Shown in pieces: positions 1 through 8,247 of a stretch of 34,328 bases of DNA (the stretch's first letter is position 1; each line of letters starts with the position of its first letter). The notes beneath the pieces are model-generated. The model was not told where the DNA came from and searched no databases. It saw only the letters and a list, made by a program, of their open reading frames with translations. Source of the stretch: Gordonia sputi NBRC 100414 (lineage in GTDB: Bacteria; Actinomycetota; Actinomycetes; Mycobacteriales; Mycobacteriaceae); NCBI RefSeq assembly GCF_000248055.1, contig NZ_BAFC01000056.1:1-34328 (forward strand), read 5' to 3'. A program made the position numbers and the translations under genes.

Positions 1-17
1 ACCTGTAGGGAGGCTCT

Positions 18-1259
18 ATGGCCATCACCGACATCGATCGGTACGCCCATCTCACCGAAGCCGACGTCGAGGCACTAGGTGCCGAACTCGACGCGATCAG
101 ACGTGACATCGAGGAATCGCGGGGGGTCGCCGACGCGAAATACATTCGACGCACCATCGCATTTCAGCGTGCGCTCGCCGCGGGCGGGCGCGTGGTGCTC
201 ATGTTCAGCAACCGCAAGCCCGCATGGATTCTCGGGACCGGGATGCTCGGCGTCGCCAAGATCGTCGAGAACATGGAGCTCGGCCACAACGTGATGCACG
301 GGCAGTGGGATTGGATGAACGATCCCGAGATCCACTCGTCGTCGTGGGAGTGGGACACCACCTGTCCGAGCGTGCAGTGGAAGCATTCGCACAATTTTGT
401 GCACCACAAGTACACGAACATCGTCGGCATGGACGACGACGTGGGCTATGGCATCCTCCGTGTCACGCGTGACCAGCCGTGGGAATGGTGGAACGTCGGA
501 AATCCGGCCTACAACTTCCTTCTCGCAACGTTTTTCGAGTGGGGCGTGGCGCTGCACCACCTCGAGGCGGAGAAGCTTCGTACCGGCCAGAAGTCGTATC
601 GCGCTGCGCTGAAGGACCTTCGGGTCATCGGGCGGAAGGTCGGGAAGCAGGCCGCCAAGGACTACCTGATCTTCCCCGCGCTCGCCGGACCGAACTGGTT
701 CACCACGCTGACCGCCAACGCGACTGCGAACTTCATTCGCAACTACTGGTCGTACGCAGTGATCTTCTGTGGTCATTTCCCCGATGGGGCCGAGAAATTC
801 ACTGTCGAGGAGTATGAGGAAGAAGATCAGCCCCGCTGGTACCTGCGACAGATGTTGGGATCAGCCAACTTTCGCGCAGGCCCGCTGATGCGCTTCATGA
901 GCGGCAACCTCAGTCATCAGATCGAGCACCACCTCTTCCCGGATCTGCCGAGCAACAGGTACGAGGAGATCGCGGTCCGCGTGCGCGAACTGTGCGACAA
1001 GTACGACCTGCCGTACACGACGGGTTCGTTGCAGCATCAGTACTGGTTGACGTTTCGCACAATTGCCAAGCTGTCGCTGCCCAACGCGATGCTGAAAGCC
1101 AGCGCCGACGACGCGCCGGAGACGGCATCGGAGTTGCGGTTCAACATCATTGAGGGGACCAAGACTCACTTCGGCGTCGACCCGCAGACCGGCCGCAGGC
1201 GCGGGCTGCGCTCGGCCCTGCGGGAGCTGCGGTCGTCGCGGGTGGCTGTCAACCGCTGA
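18..1259 (+). CDS. Membrane fatty acid (acyl-CoA) desaturase, DesA3-like
   Basis: 413 aa integral-membrane di-iron desaturase that introduces a double bond into a long-chain acyl-CoA. The three histidine boxes are visible: H90-N-V-M-H94, H125-N-F-V-H129-H130 and H300-Q-I-E-H304-H305. The hydrophobic stretches around residues 57-85 and 163-180 and the order of the boxes fit the FADS-like family, and the sequence resembles mycobacterial DesA3. An AGGGAGG ribosome site lies just before the ATG at 18. In mycobacteria such enzymes take electrons from a ferredoxin reductase encoded next door; that gene, if present, would lie left of this window. The last codons and the TGA stop (CGC TGA TCG) lie inside the first copy of the palindromic repeat. 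Desaturase function is clear; the position of the double bond is not shown by sequence. Confidence 0.93.
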   Translation: MAITDIDRYAHLTEADVEALGAELDAIRRDIEESRGVADAKYIRRTIAFQRALAAGGRVVLMFSNRKPAWILGTGMLGVAKIVENMELGHNVMHGQWDWMNDPEIHSSSWEWDTTCPSVQWKHSHNFVHHKYTNIVGMDDDVGYGILRVTRDQPWEWWNVGNPAYNFLLATFFEWGVALHHLEAEKLRTGQKSYRAALKDLRVIGRKVGKQAAKDYLIFPALAGPNWFTTLTANATANFIRNYWSYAVIFCGHFPDGAEKFTVEEYEEEDQPRWYLRQMLGSANFRAGPLMRFMSGNLSHQIEHHLFPDLPSNRYEEIAVRVRELCDKYDLPYTTGSLQHQYWLTFRTIAKLSLPNAMLKASADDAPETASELRFNIIEGTKTHFGVDPQTGRRRGLRSALRELRSSRVAVNR

Positions 1260-1463
1260 TCGAGCTTGCCTACCGCTGATCGAGCTTGCCCGCCGCTGAT
1301 CGAGCTTGTCGAGATCACCTCCTCGCTGGGGTGGTTTCGACACGGCTGCTCGCTCCGCTCGCGGCCTGCTCAACCAGCGGTGGGTGCCCGCTGCGCTCGT
1401 CGTCCACTCAACCAGCGGTGGGTGATCGAGCTTGCCCGCCGCTGATCGAGCTTGTCGAGATCA
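1257..1463. repeat. Palindromic repeat cluster between convergent genes
   Basis: The cluster holds two full GATC-type cores (GATCGAGCTTGTCGAGATC at 1298-1316 and 1444-1462), several half units (CGCTGATCGAGCTTGCC) and one 50-bp long form at 1331-1380. It supplies the TGA stop codons of both flanking convergent genes, at 1257-1259 on the plus strand and 1461-1463 on the minus strand. No other terminator is visible here, so the repeat may serve as a bidirectional one (inference). Confidence 0.9.
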
Positions 1464-2666
1464 CCCCCGCCAGCGCAGCACCTCCAGCGCGACGCCGACG
1501 TCGAGCAGGCTCTCGTCGAGCGGACGGGGCAGTAGCTCGTCGGCGCGGGCGAGGCGTCGAATCACGGTGTTGCGATGCGTATAGAGCGCTTCTGCGGTGC
1601 GAGAGGTGTTGCACTGCAGCTTGATCCAAGTTCGTACTGTGTCGAGTAGAGCTGACTCGGCATGTGCGAACTCGCCGAGGGTGTCGTCGACGAATGCCGC
1701 GGTGTCCTCGGCGGACGACATCAGCAGCGAGACCAGCCGGACGTCGTCGCACCTTACGAATCCGTGCGAGCCGCCTAGCTGCGCGACGATGCGCTGGGTC
1801 GCGAGCGCTTGGAAGTGGCTATTGCGAAAGCCGTCGACGCCGTTGCCCGTTCTGCCGACAGCGACGTCGATCAGCGGGGATGGCGAAACACGCGCGATGT
1901 GTGCCTCATCGGTGGGCAGCCACATCCACAGTGACGCGGCGCTGGCGACGACGGTGAGTCGGTTGGCGCACCCGGCCGAGGCGGCGAGCGTGTCGGCGGC
2001 GGATTCGAGGTTTGCAGCCTGTTCTGGATGTGTGCTCCACAGGACCAACGCGGTGTGCGGGCCGAGAAGTCGGTAGCCGAGTTGGGTTTCGGCGCGGTCG
2101 ATGGGGATGGGTGCGCCCTCGAGTAGCAGGGCAACCGCTTCTCGACGCTGCGCGTGGGTGCCGCGGGTGAGCTCGCGTCGTTCGCTGCGCATCCTGTTGC
2201 TCGTGGCCTCGACGGTGTCGTCGATGTAAGTCGAGATGGAAACGAGTGTGATGTCGAGAAGTTCGCGCAGTTGTTGTGGGTCATCGGTGAGGGTGAAGCA
2301 GACCTGCATCCACAGACGCCACGCGACACTTTGTGCGGTGCGGAAGGCGTCGAGCGCTGATTCGTCGAGGCCGCGCCGGACGAGGTCGCGAGCGGTGGTG
2401 AGGATGTCGGGGCTGATCTCGGCGGGTACGCGTTCGCCGGGATTGATTACGTTGCTCCTCGCCCAGCGCAGGGTGTTCGCGAGGTTGGTGCGTCGCGTTC
2501 CCTCGGCGAGCACAGGGTCGTCGGCGATGGCCTTCATGCGCATGCCGCCCAGCGAAGCGTCGTGGATGGCTTCGATCCACTCCTCGGGAGGATCGAGGAT
2601 GAGTTCGGCGCCGCGTCGGATCAAGCTCTTGATCTCGGGGGACACGGAGGGCCACTCATCGGACAT
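1461..2666 (-). CDS. PucR/CdaR-type transcriptional regulator
   Basis: 401 aa from the ATG at 2666. The reading frame stays open upstream to 2828, but that would run into the promoter region of the divergent gene. The C-terminal 60 residues form the PucR-type helix-turn-helix (NTSRTAEALYTHRNTVIRRL, then a DVGVALEVLRW tail), which usually activates catabolic genes. The middle is the GGDEF-like/PucR sensor region with no identified ligand. It is divergent from the EthA-like monooxygenase with 145 bp between starts and a strong palindrome at 2704-2732, so it is the likely regulator of that gene (inference). The stop codon is provided by the neighbouring repeat (GGG TGA TCT). Family assignment is confident; target and inducer are unknown. 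Confidence 0.87.
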   Translation of the reverse strand: MSDEWPSVSPEIKSLIRRGAELILDPPEEWIEAIHDASLGGMRMKAIADDPVLAEGTRRTNLANTLRWARSNVINPGERVPAEISPDILTTARDLVRRGLDESALDAFRTAQSVAWRLWMQVCFTLTDDPQQLRELLDITLVSISTYIDDTVEATSNRMRSERRELTRGTHAQRREAVALLLEGAPIPIDRAETQLGYRLLGPHTALVLWSTHPEQAANLESAADTLAASAGCANRLTVVASAASLWMWLPTDEAHIARVSPSPLIDVAVGRTGNGVDGFRNSHFQALATQRIVAQLGGSHGFVRCDDVRLVSLLMSSAEDTAAFVDDTLGEFAHAESALLDTVRTWIKLQCNTSRTAEALYTHRNTVIRRLARADELLPRPLDESLLDVGVALEVLRWRG

Positions 2667-2703
2667 CTGAACAGTATGCACCTTGCGTGGCGTCCATCGT
2701 GGG

Positions 2704-2732
2704 CACTTGGCACCTGGCGCCAGGGCCAAGTG
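2704..2732. promoter_or_regulatory. Candidate operator between PucR regulator and EthA-like BVMO
   Basis: The inverted repeat consists of CACTTGGC (2704-2711) and GCCAAGTG (2725-2732) enclosing the perfect palindrome CCTGGCGCCAGG (2713-2724). The only unpaired base is A2712. It lies 38 bp from the PucR start and 80 bp from the BVMO start, so it suits a regulator site for one or both divergent promoters. The site is seen directly; its function is inferred. Confidence 0.6.
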
Positions 2733-2811
2733 TGACGCAGTCTGGAATGTAACAACGCATGGTGTCATATTTATCGTGCGGGAAATCGAGCCAGATCTGA
2801 AGGAGGCGCAG

Positions 2812-4341
2812 GTGCCCACAACAGCCACACCTGTCGAAACGTTGGACGTCCTGATCGTCGGGGCGGGTGTCTCCGGTATCGGAGCCGCCCACTATGTGAC
2901 CACCGAGATGCCGCAGAAGAGCTTCGCGCTTCTCGAGGGACGCGAGTCGATTGGTGGCACGTGGGACCTGTTCCGGTACCCGGGCATCCGCTCGGACAGT
3001 GACCTGCACACGTTCGGGTTCGAGTTCAAGCCGTGGGTCGACAAGCAGTCGATCGCTGACGCCGACCGCATCATGCAGTACCTTCGCGAGGCCGTCGACG
3101 AGGACAAGATCAACGAGCACCTGCGATTGCAGCACAAGGTGCCCGCGTTGAACTGGTCGTCGAGTGAGCAGTTGTGGACCGCGGAGATCGATCGTCTCGA
3201 CACCGGTGAGCACATCCAACTGAAGGCGAGCTGGGTCTACTGCGGGTCGGGCTACTACAACTACGACGAGGGGTTCACGCCTCACTTCGAGGGCCGCGAG
3301 CGATTCACCGGGCAGGTTGTGCACCCGCAGCACTGGCCGGAAGATCTCGATTACAAGGGCAAGAAGGTCGTCGTGATCGGCAGCGGCGCAACGGCTGTCA
3401 CGCTGCTCCCGGCGATGGCGAACGAGACCGAGCACATCACGATGCTCCAGCGCACACCGACCTACATCCTGCCGCTGCCCAAGCACGACCCGTTTGCCAA
3501 CGTGGCACGACGCATCCTCGGCGACGAGCGCGGCTACGCCGTTGCGCGGTGGAAGAACATTCTGCAGCAGCGCGTGTTGTACGAAGCGGCACAACGGTTT
3601 CCGAAGACCTCGCGCAAGGTGATCCGCACGGTCAACCAGGTCCTGCTGCCCGAGGGTTACGACGTCGACACGCACTTCAATCCGCCGTACAACCCGTGGG
3701 ACCAGCGGTTGTGTGCGGTCCCGGATGCCGATCTGTTCAAGACGATTCGCTCTGGTAAGGCATCGGTGGTCACCGACCGAATCAAGACGTTCACCGAGAA
3801 GGGCCTCCTGCTGGAGAGCGGGACCGAACTCGAGGCTGACATCGTCGTGACCGCAACGGGTTTGAACGTACGACTGTTCGGTGGGATGGAGCTGTCGCTC
3901 GACGGCGAGCCCGTGGTACTGCGTGACCACGTCATCTACCGCGGCATGATGTTGAGTGGTGTTCCGAATCTCGCACTCGCCGTTGGGTATACGAACTCTT
4001 CGTGGACGTTGAAGATCGGTCTGATCGGCGAGTACTGGTGCAGGCTCATGGCGTACATGGATGCGCGTGGGTACCGCGAGGTGGCACCTGTGGTCGATCC
4101 GAACATGGACACCCGCCCTGCACTGGACTTCGGAGCTGGCTACATCAAGCGCGTCGAGGACCAACTGCCGCGCCAGGGCGCTGAGGAGCCGTGGAAGATG
4201 TCGATGAGCTTCTACAAGGACCGCAAGGCCCTGGGTGCTGACGTCGCGGACTTCGAGAACCTGCGGTTCAAGAGGGCTGCCTCGCCGGCTGGTGTCGGCT
4301 CGTCCGAGGGCTCCGAGCGCGTGGAGTCTGCCGTCGGCTGA
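2812..4341 (+). CDS. EthA-like flavin-containing Baeyer-Villiger monooxygenase
   Basis: 509 aa from GTG 2812, preceded by AAGGAGG at about 2800. An ATG at 2683 in the same frame has no ribosome site and would cross the operator. The enzyme uses FAD, NADPH and oxygen to insert oxygen next to a carbonyl or to oxidise sulfur. Visible motifs are the FAD site GAGVSG (17-22), the BVMO fingerprint FTGQVVHPQHWP (165-176) and the NADPH site GSGATA (190-195). The YPGIRSDSD, HPQHWPEDLDY, LPEGYDV and NPWDQRLC segments match the EthA group that activates ethionamide in M. tuberculosis. The regulator next door is PucR-type rather than the TetR-type EthR of mycobacteria. Natural substrate unknown, probably a ketone. 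The gene ends at a strong hairpin. Confidence 0.92.
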   Translation: MPTTATPVETLDVLIVGAGVSGIGAAHYVTTEMPQKSFALLEGRESIGGTWDLFRYPGIRSDSDLHTFGFEFKPWVDKQSIADADRIMQYLREAVDEDKINEHLRLQHKVPALNWSSSEQLWTAEIDRLDTGEHIQLKASWVYCGSGYYNYDEGFTPHFEGRERFTGQVVHPQHWPEDLDYKGKKVVVIGSGATAVTLLPAMANETEHITMLQRTPTYILPLPKHDPFANVARRILGDERGYAVARWKNILQQRVLYEAAQRFPKTSRKVIRTVNQVLLPEGYDVDTHFNPPYNPWDQRLCAVPDADLFKTIRSGKASVVTDRIKTFTEKGLLLESGTELEADIVVTATGLNVRLFGGMELSLDGEPVVLRDHVIYRGMMLSGVPNLALAVGYTNSSWTLKIGLIGEYWCRLMAYMDARGYREVAPVVDPNMDTRPALDFGAGYIKRVEDQLPRQGAEEPWKMSMSFYKDRKALGADVADFENLRFKRAASPAGVGSSEGSERVESAVG

Positions 4342-4355
4342 CCAATCTTCTTATG

Positions 4356-4395
4356 GCGCAGGCGCGGGAGTCCGAGGGGGCTCTCGCGCCTGCGC
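4356..4395. terminator. Bidirectional hairpin terminator
   Basis: Arms 4356-4370 and 4381-4395 pair over 15 bp with one G-U pair and a 10-nt loop. It sits between the convergent EthA-like gene, which ends at 4341, and the lipoprotein gene, which ends at 4410. There is no clear T tract, which is common for actinobacterial terminators. Confidence 0.75.
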
Positions 4396-4409
4396 TGTGG
4401 GTGTCTCGT

Positions 4410-5060
4410 CTATTCGGGCATCTGATCGATAGTCGCGCGCGTGAAAGCGATTGCCTTGTCGCAGATTTCGTTGATGGGCGGAGCGTCAATGGAGATGGAG
4501 AGGTCGGTAACAACGATTGCGTCACCAGAGCGAACAAAGGTTGTGCACTCCGGGATGGATGGGGTCGTGGACACTGCCACACGACGGCCAGACATCGAAA
4601 TGTCCGCTCTCCAAGTGACGAACTGTGCGTTCATCTGCTTGTACGTATCAAGGTCGGGTTGGTTGCCGACAAACTGAGAGAGAGAAGCGAGGTTTCGATC
4701 ACTCAGTGACCACATGCAGCCCCGTGCGGTTTGATGATCAGCGGCGGCAGCGTCCCGCGCGGAGCGTGGGTCAAGGCTATTGGCGATTAGTATTGACTCG
4801 GTCGCTGCGGTGCAAGGTTCGTACGTAGTTCCATCATTCCCGTTACTCCATCTGCGCGGAAACTTGGTACTGAAGGGAAGGGAGCGCCCATGGTCATCGG
4901 TCTGCCGGATAGTGTTCGTTGAAGGCGTCGCTCCGATCGAAGAGGTAGGTGAGAATTCGGCCCTCGGCTGGCCATCAACGCTGTAGCACGAGCTGAGTGT
5001 GAATAAGCATGCCGAAAGCAGCAGGGTTTTTGTGACCCCCGAACTGAACGCAGAACTCAT
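4410..5060 (-). CDS. DUF3558-type secreted lipoprotein
   Basis: 216 aa. The N-terminus is a lipoprotein signal: a short hydrophobic run (TLLLSACLFTL) followed by the lipobox LSSC with Cys25 as lipidated residue. After a Ser/Thr/Pro linker the mature part (residues 60-216) has four spaced cysteines (about 82, 115, 171 and 199) and the layout of DUF3558, an actinobacterial family of lipoproteins of unknown role. The ATG directly follows the TAG of the upstream gene with no gap, so the two are translated as a coupled pair. The base composition appears lower in GC than neighbouring metabolic genes (not counted). Function unknown; location outside the membrane is confident. Confidence 0.75.
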   Translation of the reverse strand: MSSAFSSGVTKTLLLSACLFTLSSCYSVDGQPRAEFSPTSSIGATPSTNTIRQTDDHGRSLPFSTKFPRRWSNGNDGTTYEPCTAATESILIANSLDPRSARDAAAADHQTARGCMWSLSDRNLASLSQFVGNQPDLDTYKQMNAQFVTWRADISMSGRRVAVSTTPSIPECTTFVRSGDAIVVTDLSISIDAPPINEICDKAIAFTRATIDQMPE

Positions 5061-5489
5061 CTATGACCGCATGCCGTCTGCGGTGGAAGAGTCCGCATCA
5101 GCCAGTTCTGCGCCTGCCGATCGGCAGGCTTGTGCGAGTGAAGTCAGGTCACCAATTTGTTCCTGCAGGGTCGTTCGCCAGGAGCCAACTAGAGCGGTGA
5201 GTCGAGCGTGAACTTCGCGTCCTTCTACGAGTTCTCCGAAATGGTTAGTCCTTGCAACAGACTTTAACTGGGCGAGTGCCTCCTCCAACCCCGCCGCCCC
5301 GTCGGCGGCGACCTTGGCGCGTCGCTCCCAGTCGATGGTGTTGAAGCGGACGGTGCCGCCGTCGTCCGTGGTGTTGCCAGGTGGTTGGACGTACGTCATC
5401 GAGCTGCGTTCTTTGCCGTCGAGGTTCGCGATCCCGTCCTCGGACTGCAGGTTCACAACTCCACCGGGCATGGTGAAGAAGTCGGTCAT
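5061..5489 (-). CDS. Hypothetical small protein, partner of DUF3558 lipoprotein
   Basis: 142 aa from ATG 5489, preceded by a GAGGGGG purine run; a TTG at 5522 in the same frame is less likely. There is no signal peptide or membrane segment. Residues 55-135 look helical and Ala/Leu/Glu-rich, with a WERRAKVAADGAAGLEEALAQL stretch and a Trp (SWRTTLQEQIGDL) spaced like the short WXG/PE-type helical hairpin proteins often found beside DUF3558 lipoproteins. That resemblance is weak and I do not assign a family. Its stop abuts the lipoprotein start (TAG ATG), so the two probably act together. The pair stands alone with its own upstream region, ending at the hairpin 4356-4395. Confidence 0.6.
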   Translation of the reverse strand: MTDFFTMPGGVVNLQSEDGIANLDGKERSSMTYVQPPGNTTDDGGTVRFNTIDWERRAKVAADGAAGLEEALAQLKSVARTNHFGELVEGREVHARLTALVGSWRTTLQEQIGDLTSLAQACRSAGAELADADSSTADGMRS

Positions 5490-5644
5490 GTCCTTACCCC
5501 CTCGCAGCAGACTGTCGCGCAAGCGCCAAGACAGTTAACCATGACAGTAGGTGGTCTGTGTGTCGGAATTGTCAGGCTGTGGATGAGCTCATGGCGGCCT
5601 GCCACGAAGCCCGACGTCGACCCTCGTCCCCGTCGCAAAGAAGA

Positions 5645-5680
5645 ATCCCCTCCGAGGGCGGGTTGCCTCCGAAGGGGATC
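5645..5680 (-). terminator. Rho-independent terminator of the DUF6777 gene
   Basis: Read on the minus strand, GATCCCCTTCGGAGG pairs with CCTCGGAGGGGATT across a short loop and is followed by TTCTTCTTTG. It begins 15 nt after the stop codon at 5696. It also separates this gene from the lipoprotein pair transcribed in the same direction. Confidence 0.75.
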
Positions 5681-5695
5681 TCTCCGTGCGGTGTG

Positions 5696-7339
5696 TCAGC
5701 TCGTAGGAACTTCCGTCGTCGTGGTTGTTGTCGTCGTTTCTTCCGGAGTTGTGGTTTCCATCGTCGTCTCCGGTGTCGTCGTCTCCGGAGTGGTTGTCTC
5801 CGTTGTCGTTTCCGGAGTGGTCGTTTCGATCGTCGTTGTCGTCGTGGTGGTGCTCGACGTTTCGACTGTGCGCCAGGTCGCCGATTCGACGTCGACCGAC
5901 ACCGATGACGATGAGTTCTCGGTCAGGCCGAGCTTCCAGACCTGAGTCGTCGAGTCGGTCGATGAGGTGACCGATGATTTCTCCAGCGACGATGAGGACA
6001 CCGTGCGTGCGACGTTGTCGCTGCAGGTGAGGTCGATCGTGCCGGTCGACGCGGACGTCGGTGCCTGGCAGCTCACGCTGCGATCATCGACGCGGAACGT
6101 AAAGCTGCCGATGGCATCTCCCGTTCCGGAGAACTGCGTCGGGCTGGGTGCGGCGCTGCTCGATGAGCTGGCACTCGACGATTCAGACGATGTCGACTCC
6201 GCTGCGGATGCGCCAGGAGTCTCCGACGCTGCAACGTTCTGCTGTTGCTCCGATGCGGCCGAAGAGTCGGGTGCACCTTCCGGCACACCACCATTCGACT
6301 CCGCACGCTGGGCAACTTCTGCGGCGGCTTCGGTGCTGCCGGCCCGCGCCAGCCCGTTTTCGGCTGCCGCCTCGTCGGACTTCGCGACGAACGGAGTGTT
6401 CAACGCGGCAGGAGTCGGCAAGGCGGTCGCAAGCGGCGGAAGACCACTCACGTCGATGATTCCGCCGACCGGACGTTCGAATTGCTGTCCATTGGCCAGG
6501 TTGAGCAGCGTGAGTACCGCCGCCGCTGGGGTTGCTGTGTTCTGCGGCGCCTGATTGATCACGGTCGTCGTGTTGTTGACGACGGTGACGTTCTGGTTGT
6601 TGTAGGCGATCCGAGTGACCTCATGCGAGTGGTAGTCGTGCCAGGGATGTCCGCTCAGGCGATAGCCGCCGAGGGGCGTCGACGCCGGCGGTGCAAGCGG
6701 ATTGCCGCACGCGCATCGCACACGTGGGACACCCGCGCCGTCGACGAGAACCGCTGTGCCGGATTGCAATACCGACTGGAACGCGTAGGCGCTGCCACCC
6801 TGGTACGAGTGATTGGTCACCCACGTGTCGGCGGTCAACACGACCGGGGTGAGCGTGTTGAGGTAATAGGGAATCGAGGCGGTGTCGATGCCGAAGACGC
6901 TGGCCCAGGCACGGGCTTGGCTCGGGTTGTTGGACAGGTAGTTTCCGAGAGCTGCTGTGTCGCAGGTCGAATCGCCACCCGCGTACAGGCCGGGCTGAGT
7001 GCCGGAGACCACGCGAGCGCCATTGTCCGGAGCGCCCGAGCTCCGCGCGAGCTTGATATTGCTCGGCAGCTCCTTGTTGGTCAGTGCGACGTTGGGCCCG
7101 AACGGATCTGGGCCCGCCTCACCGGATGTCAGGAGGCTGAGGCCGGGTATGCGAAGGCCGCCGTCCTTGCCTCGCAACACAAGAACGAGAACAGTGGCCA
7201 GAACCAACGCGAACACCACGACGATCGCGACCAGAGCGATGGTGCGATTGCGTCGCTTCTGTTGGTCCCGCATCGGCTGGAACGGCCCGGTGGGTGGCAT
7301 CGCCGGAGCGCCGAAGGTTCCGGAAGGGGGGTAAGACAA
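5696..7339 (-). CDS. DUF6777-type membrane-anchored surface protein with Thr/Glu-rich tail
   Basis: 547 aa. A Pro/Gly-rich cytoplasmic head (1-27) and a KRRNR positive patch precede one transmembrane helix (about 33-56), so the rest is outside the cell. Residues 75-290 form the conserved globular part: a TCDTAALGNYL segment, WVTNHSYQGGSAYAFQSVLQ, and RVRCACGNPLAPP with a Cys pair, followed by GHPWHDYHSHEV. This matches DUF6777 of actinobacteria; its function is unknown. Residues 310-420 are Ala/Ser/Glu-rich low complexity, then a small Cys-paired domain (about 425-495), and the last 45 residues are ETTTPETTTE-type repeats, a likely wall-spanning or glycosylated stalk. The start ATG at 7339 is preceded by GGAGAG. 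Confidence 0.75.
   Translation of the reverse strand: MSYPPSGTFGAPAMPPTGPFQPMRDQQKRRNRTIALVAIVVVFALVLATVLVLVLRGKDGGLRIPGLSLLTSGEAGPDPFGPNVALTNKELPSNIKLARSSGAPDNGARVVSGTQPGLYAGGDSTCDTAALGNYLSNNPSQARAWASVFGIDTASIPYYLNTLTPVVLTADTWVTNHSYQGGSAYAFQSVLQSGTAVLVDGAGVPRVRCACGNPLAPPASTPLGGYRLSGHPWHDYHSHEVTRIAYNNQNVTVVNNTTTVINQAPQNTATPAAAVLTLLNLANGQQFERPVGGIIDVSGLPPLATALPTPAALNTPFVAKSDEAAAENGLARAGSTEAAAEVAQRAESNGGVPEGAPDSSAASEQQQNVAASETPGASAAESTSSESSSASSSSSAAPSPTQFSGTGDAIGSFTFRVDDRSVSCQAPTSASTGTIDLTCSDNVARTVSSSSLEKSSVTSSTDSTTQVWKLGLTENSSSSVSVDVESATWRTVETSSTTTTTTTIETTTPETTTETTTPETTTPETTMETTTPEETTTTTTTTEVPTS
5700..5850 (-). repeat. Coding tandem repeat (Thr-Thr-Pro-Glu units)
   Basis: Short imperfect units of about 9-18 bp built around GTCGTTTCCGGAGT (plus strand) encode the Thr/Glu/Pro tail of the DUF6777 protein. 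Units keep the frame, so copy number could vary by slippage without breaking the gene. Confidence 0.75.
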
Positions 7340-7590
7340 TGGATACTCTCCTGGTGTGCAGACGTGTAAGCGCGCATCACCGGTTCCCGCGACCGATGTC
7401 AGACAGGCATCAGTATCGAAATGTCTGAATCGCAGGGCAACTGTTTGATCGTAAATTCACCCGTTCGGACCAAGAACTCACATGTTCGGACTACACCGAC
7501 CAGACCACGTCATTGTGCAAGAAGCGTCGAACTCGATAGCGACGGTGGGTCTCCGTAAACGAGTGGCGCCGACGGCGGTCGTCGCGAACG
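7340..7590. other. Divergent promoter region, nothing firm
   Basis: This 250-bp gap lies between the divergent DUF6777 and PPOX genes and has visibly lower GC than its surroundings. Two direct copies of GTTCGGAC at 7463-7470 and 7484-7491 are 21 bp apart, two helical turns, and could bind a regulator. I see no RNA gene or convincing promoter. Confidence 0.3.
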
Positions 7591-8232
7591 ATGGTCGGTA
7601 TGTCTACAGCCCCTGACACCCAGCCCGATGCGTTGACGACGTTGACCCGCAAACCCGAGCGTCAAGGCGATCGCGCATTGCTCGACGACATTCTCGACAC
7701 GGCACAGGTCGGAACGCTCTCGACCGTCGTCGACGGGTGGCCCTGGTCGGTGCCGATGTTGTTCGCACGTGTCGGCGACGACATCATCCTGCACGGCTCC
7801 ACCGGCGCAGGCGCACTGCGACAGGTGGGGTCCGGTTCTCCGGTCGCGTTCAGTGTGTTTCTGCTCGACGGAATCGTGGTGGCCGAGACGCTGTTCGACC
7901 ATTCCGCCAACTATCGGTCGGCGGTGGTGCGTGGTGTGGCACGAAACGCAGAAGTTCCAGCCGAAGTATTGGATGCGCTGAGCGACAAGCTGATTCCCGG
8001 TCGCGTGGCCGAAACACCAACGACCACACGTAAGGAACTCGCCGCGACGACCGCGTTGCGACTGCCGATCGTCGACGGCGAGTGGATTGCCAAGGCGCGG
8101 ACTGGCGGACCCGGCGCCGACACCGACGCATGGACCGGAGTGGTGCCCGTGCGCACGGTGTTCGACGACCCGATCACCTACACCGGCGACCCCGGCGCGA
8201 TCCCGGCGTCGGTGCGCGCGCTGGTGGGGTGA
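7591..8232 (+). CDS. Pyridoxamine 5'-phosphate oxidase family flavin-binding protein
   Basis: 213 aa from ATG 7591; the ATG at 7600 (MSTAPDTQPD) is equally possible, as neither has a good ribosome site. Residues 28-150 read as an FMN-binding split barrel: LLDDILDTAQVGTLSTVVDGWPWSVPMLFARVGDDIILHGS, then SPVAFSVFLLDGIVVAETLFDHSANYRSAVVRG. The C-terminal part contains a long polar segment and VPVRTVFDDP. Such proteins are small cytoplasmic flavoproteins or deazaflavin/heme-binding oxidoreductases; the substrate cannot be read from sequence. It stands alone, divergent from the DUF6777 gene and convergent with the acyl-CoA synthetase, with a long-form repeat after the stop. Confidence 0.85.
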   Translation: MVGMSTAPDTQPDALTTLTRKPERQGDRALLDDILDTAQVGTLSTVVDGWPWSVPMLFARVGDDIILHGSTGAGALRQVGSGSPVAFSVFLLDGIVVAETLFDHSANYRSAVVRGVARNAEVPAEVLDALSDKLIPGRVAETPTTTRKELAATTALRLPIVDGEWIAKARTGGPGADTDAWTGVVPVRTVFDDPITYTGDPGAIPASVRALVG

Positions 8233-8247
8233 GACAGCGTCGGGCGG

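Noticed and set aside
75..776. Long minus-strand ORF opposite the desaturase
   Set aside because: It is a high-GC shadow with Arg/Val/His-rich residues and no domain, opposite a gene with complete histidine boxes.
2683..2811. N-terminal extension of the EthA-like protein
   Set aside because: It runs through the palindrome and has no ribosome site; GTG 2812 follows AAGGAGG and aligns with the normal EthA start.
5700..5850. Non-coding minisatellite or CRISPR
   Set aside because: The repeats are in frame and encode the Thr/Glu/Pro tail of the DUF6777 protein.
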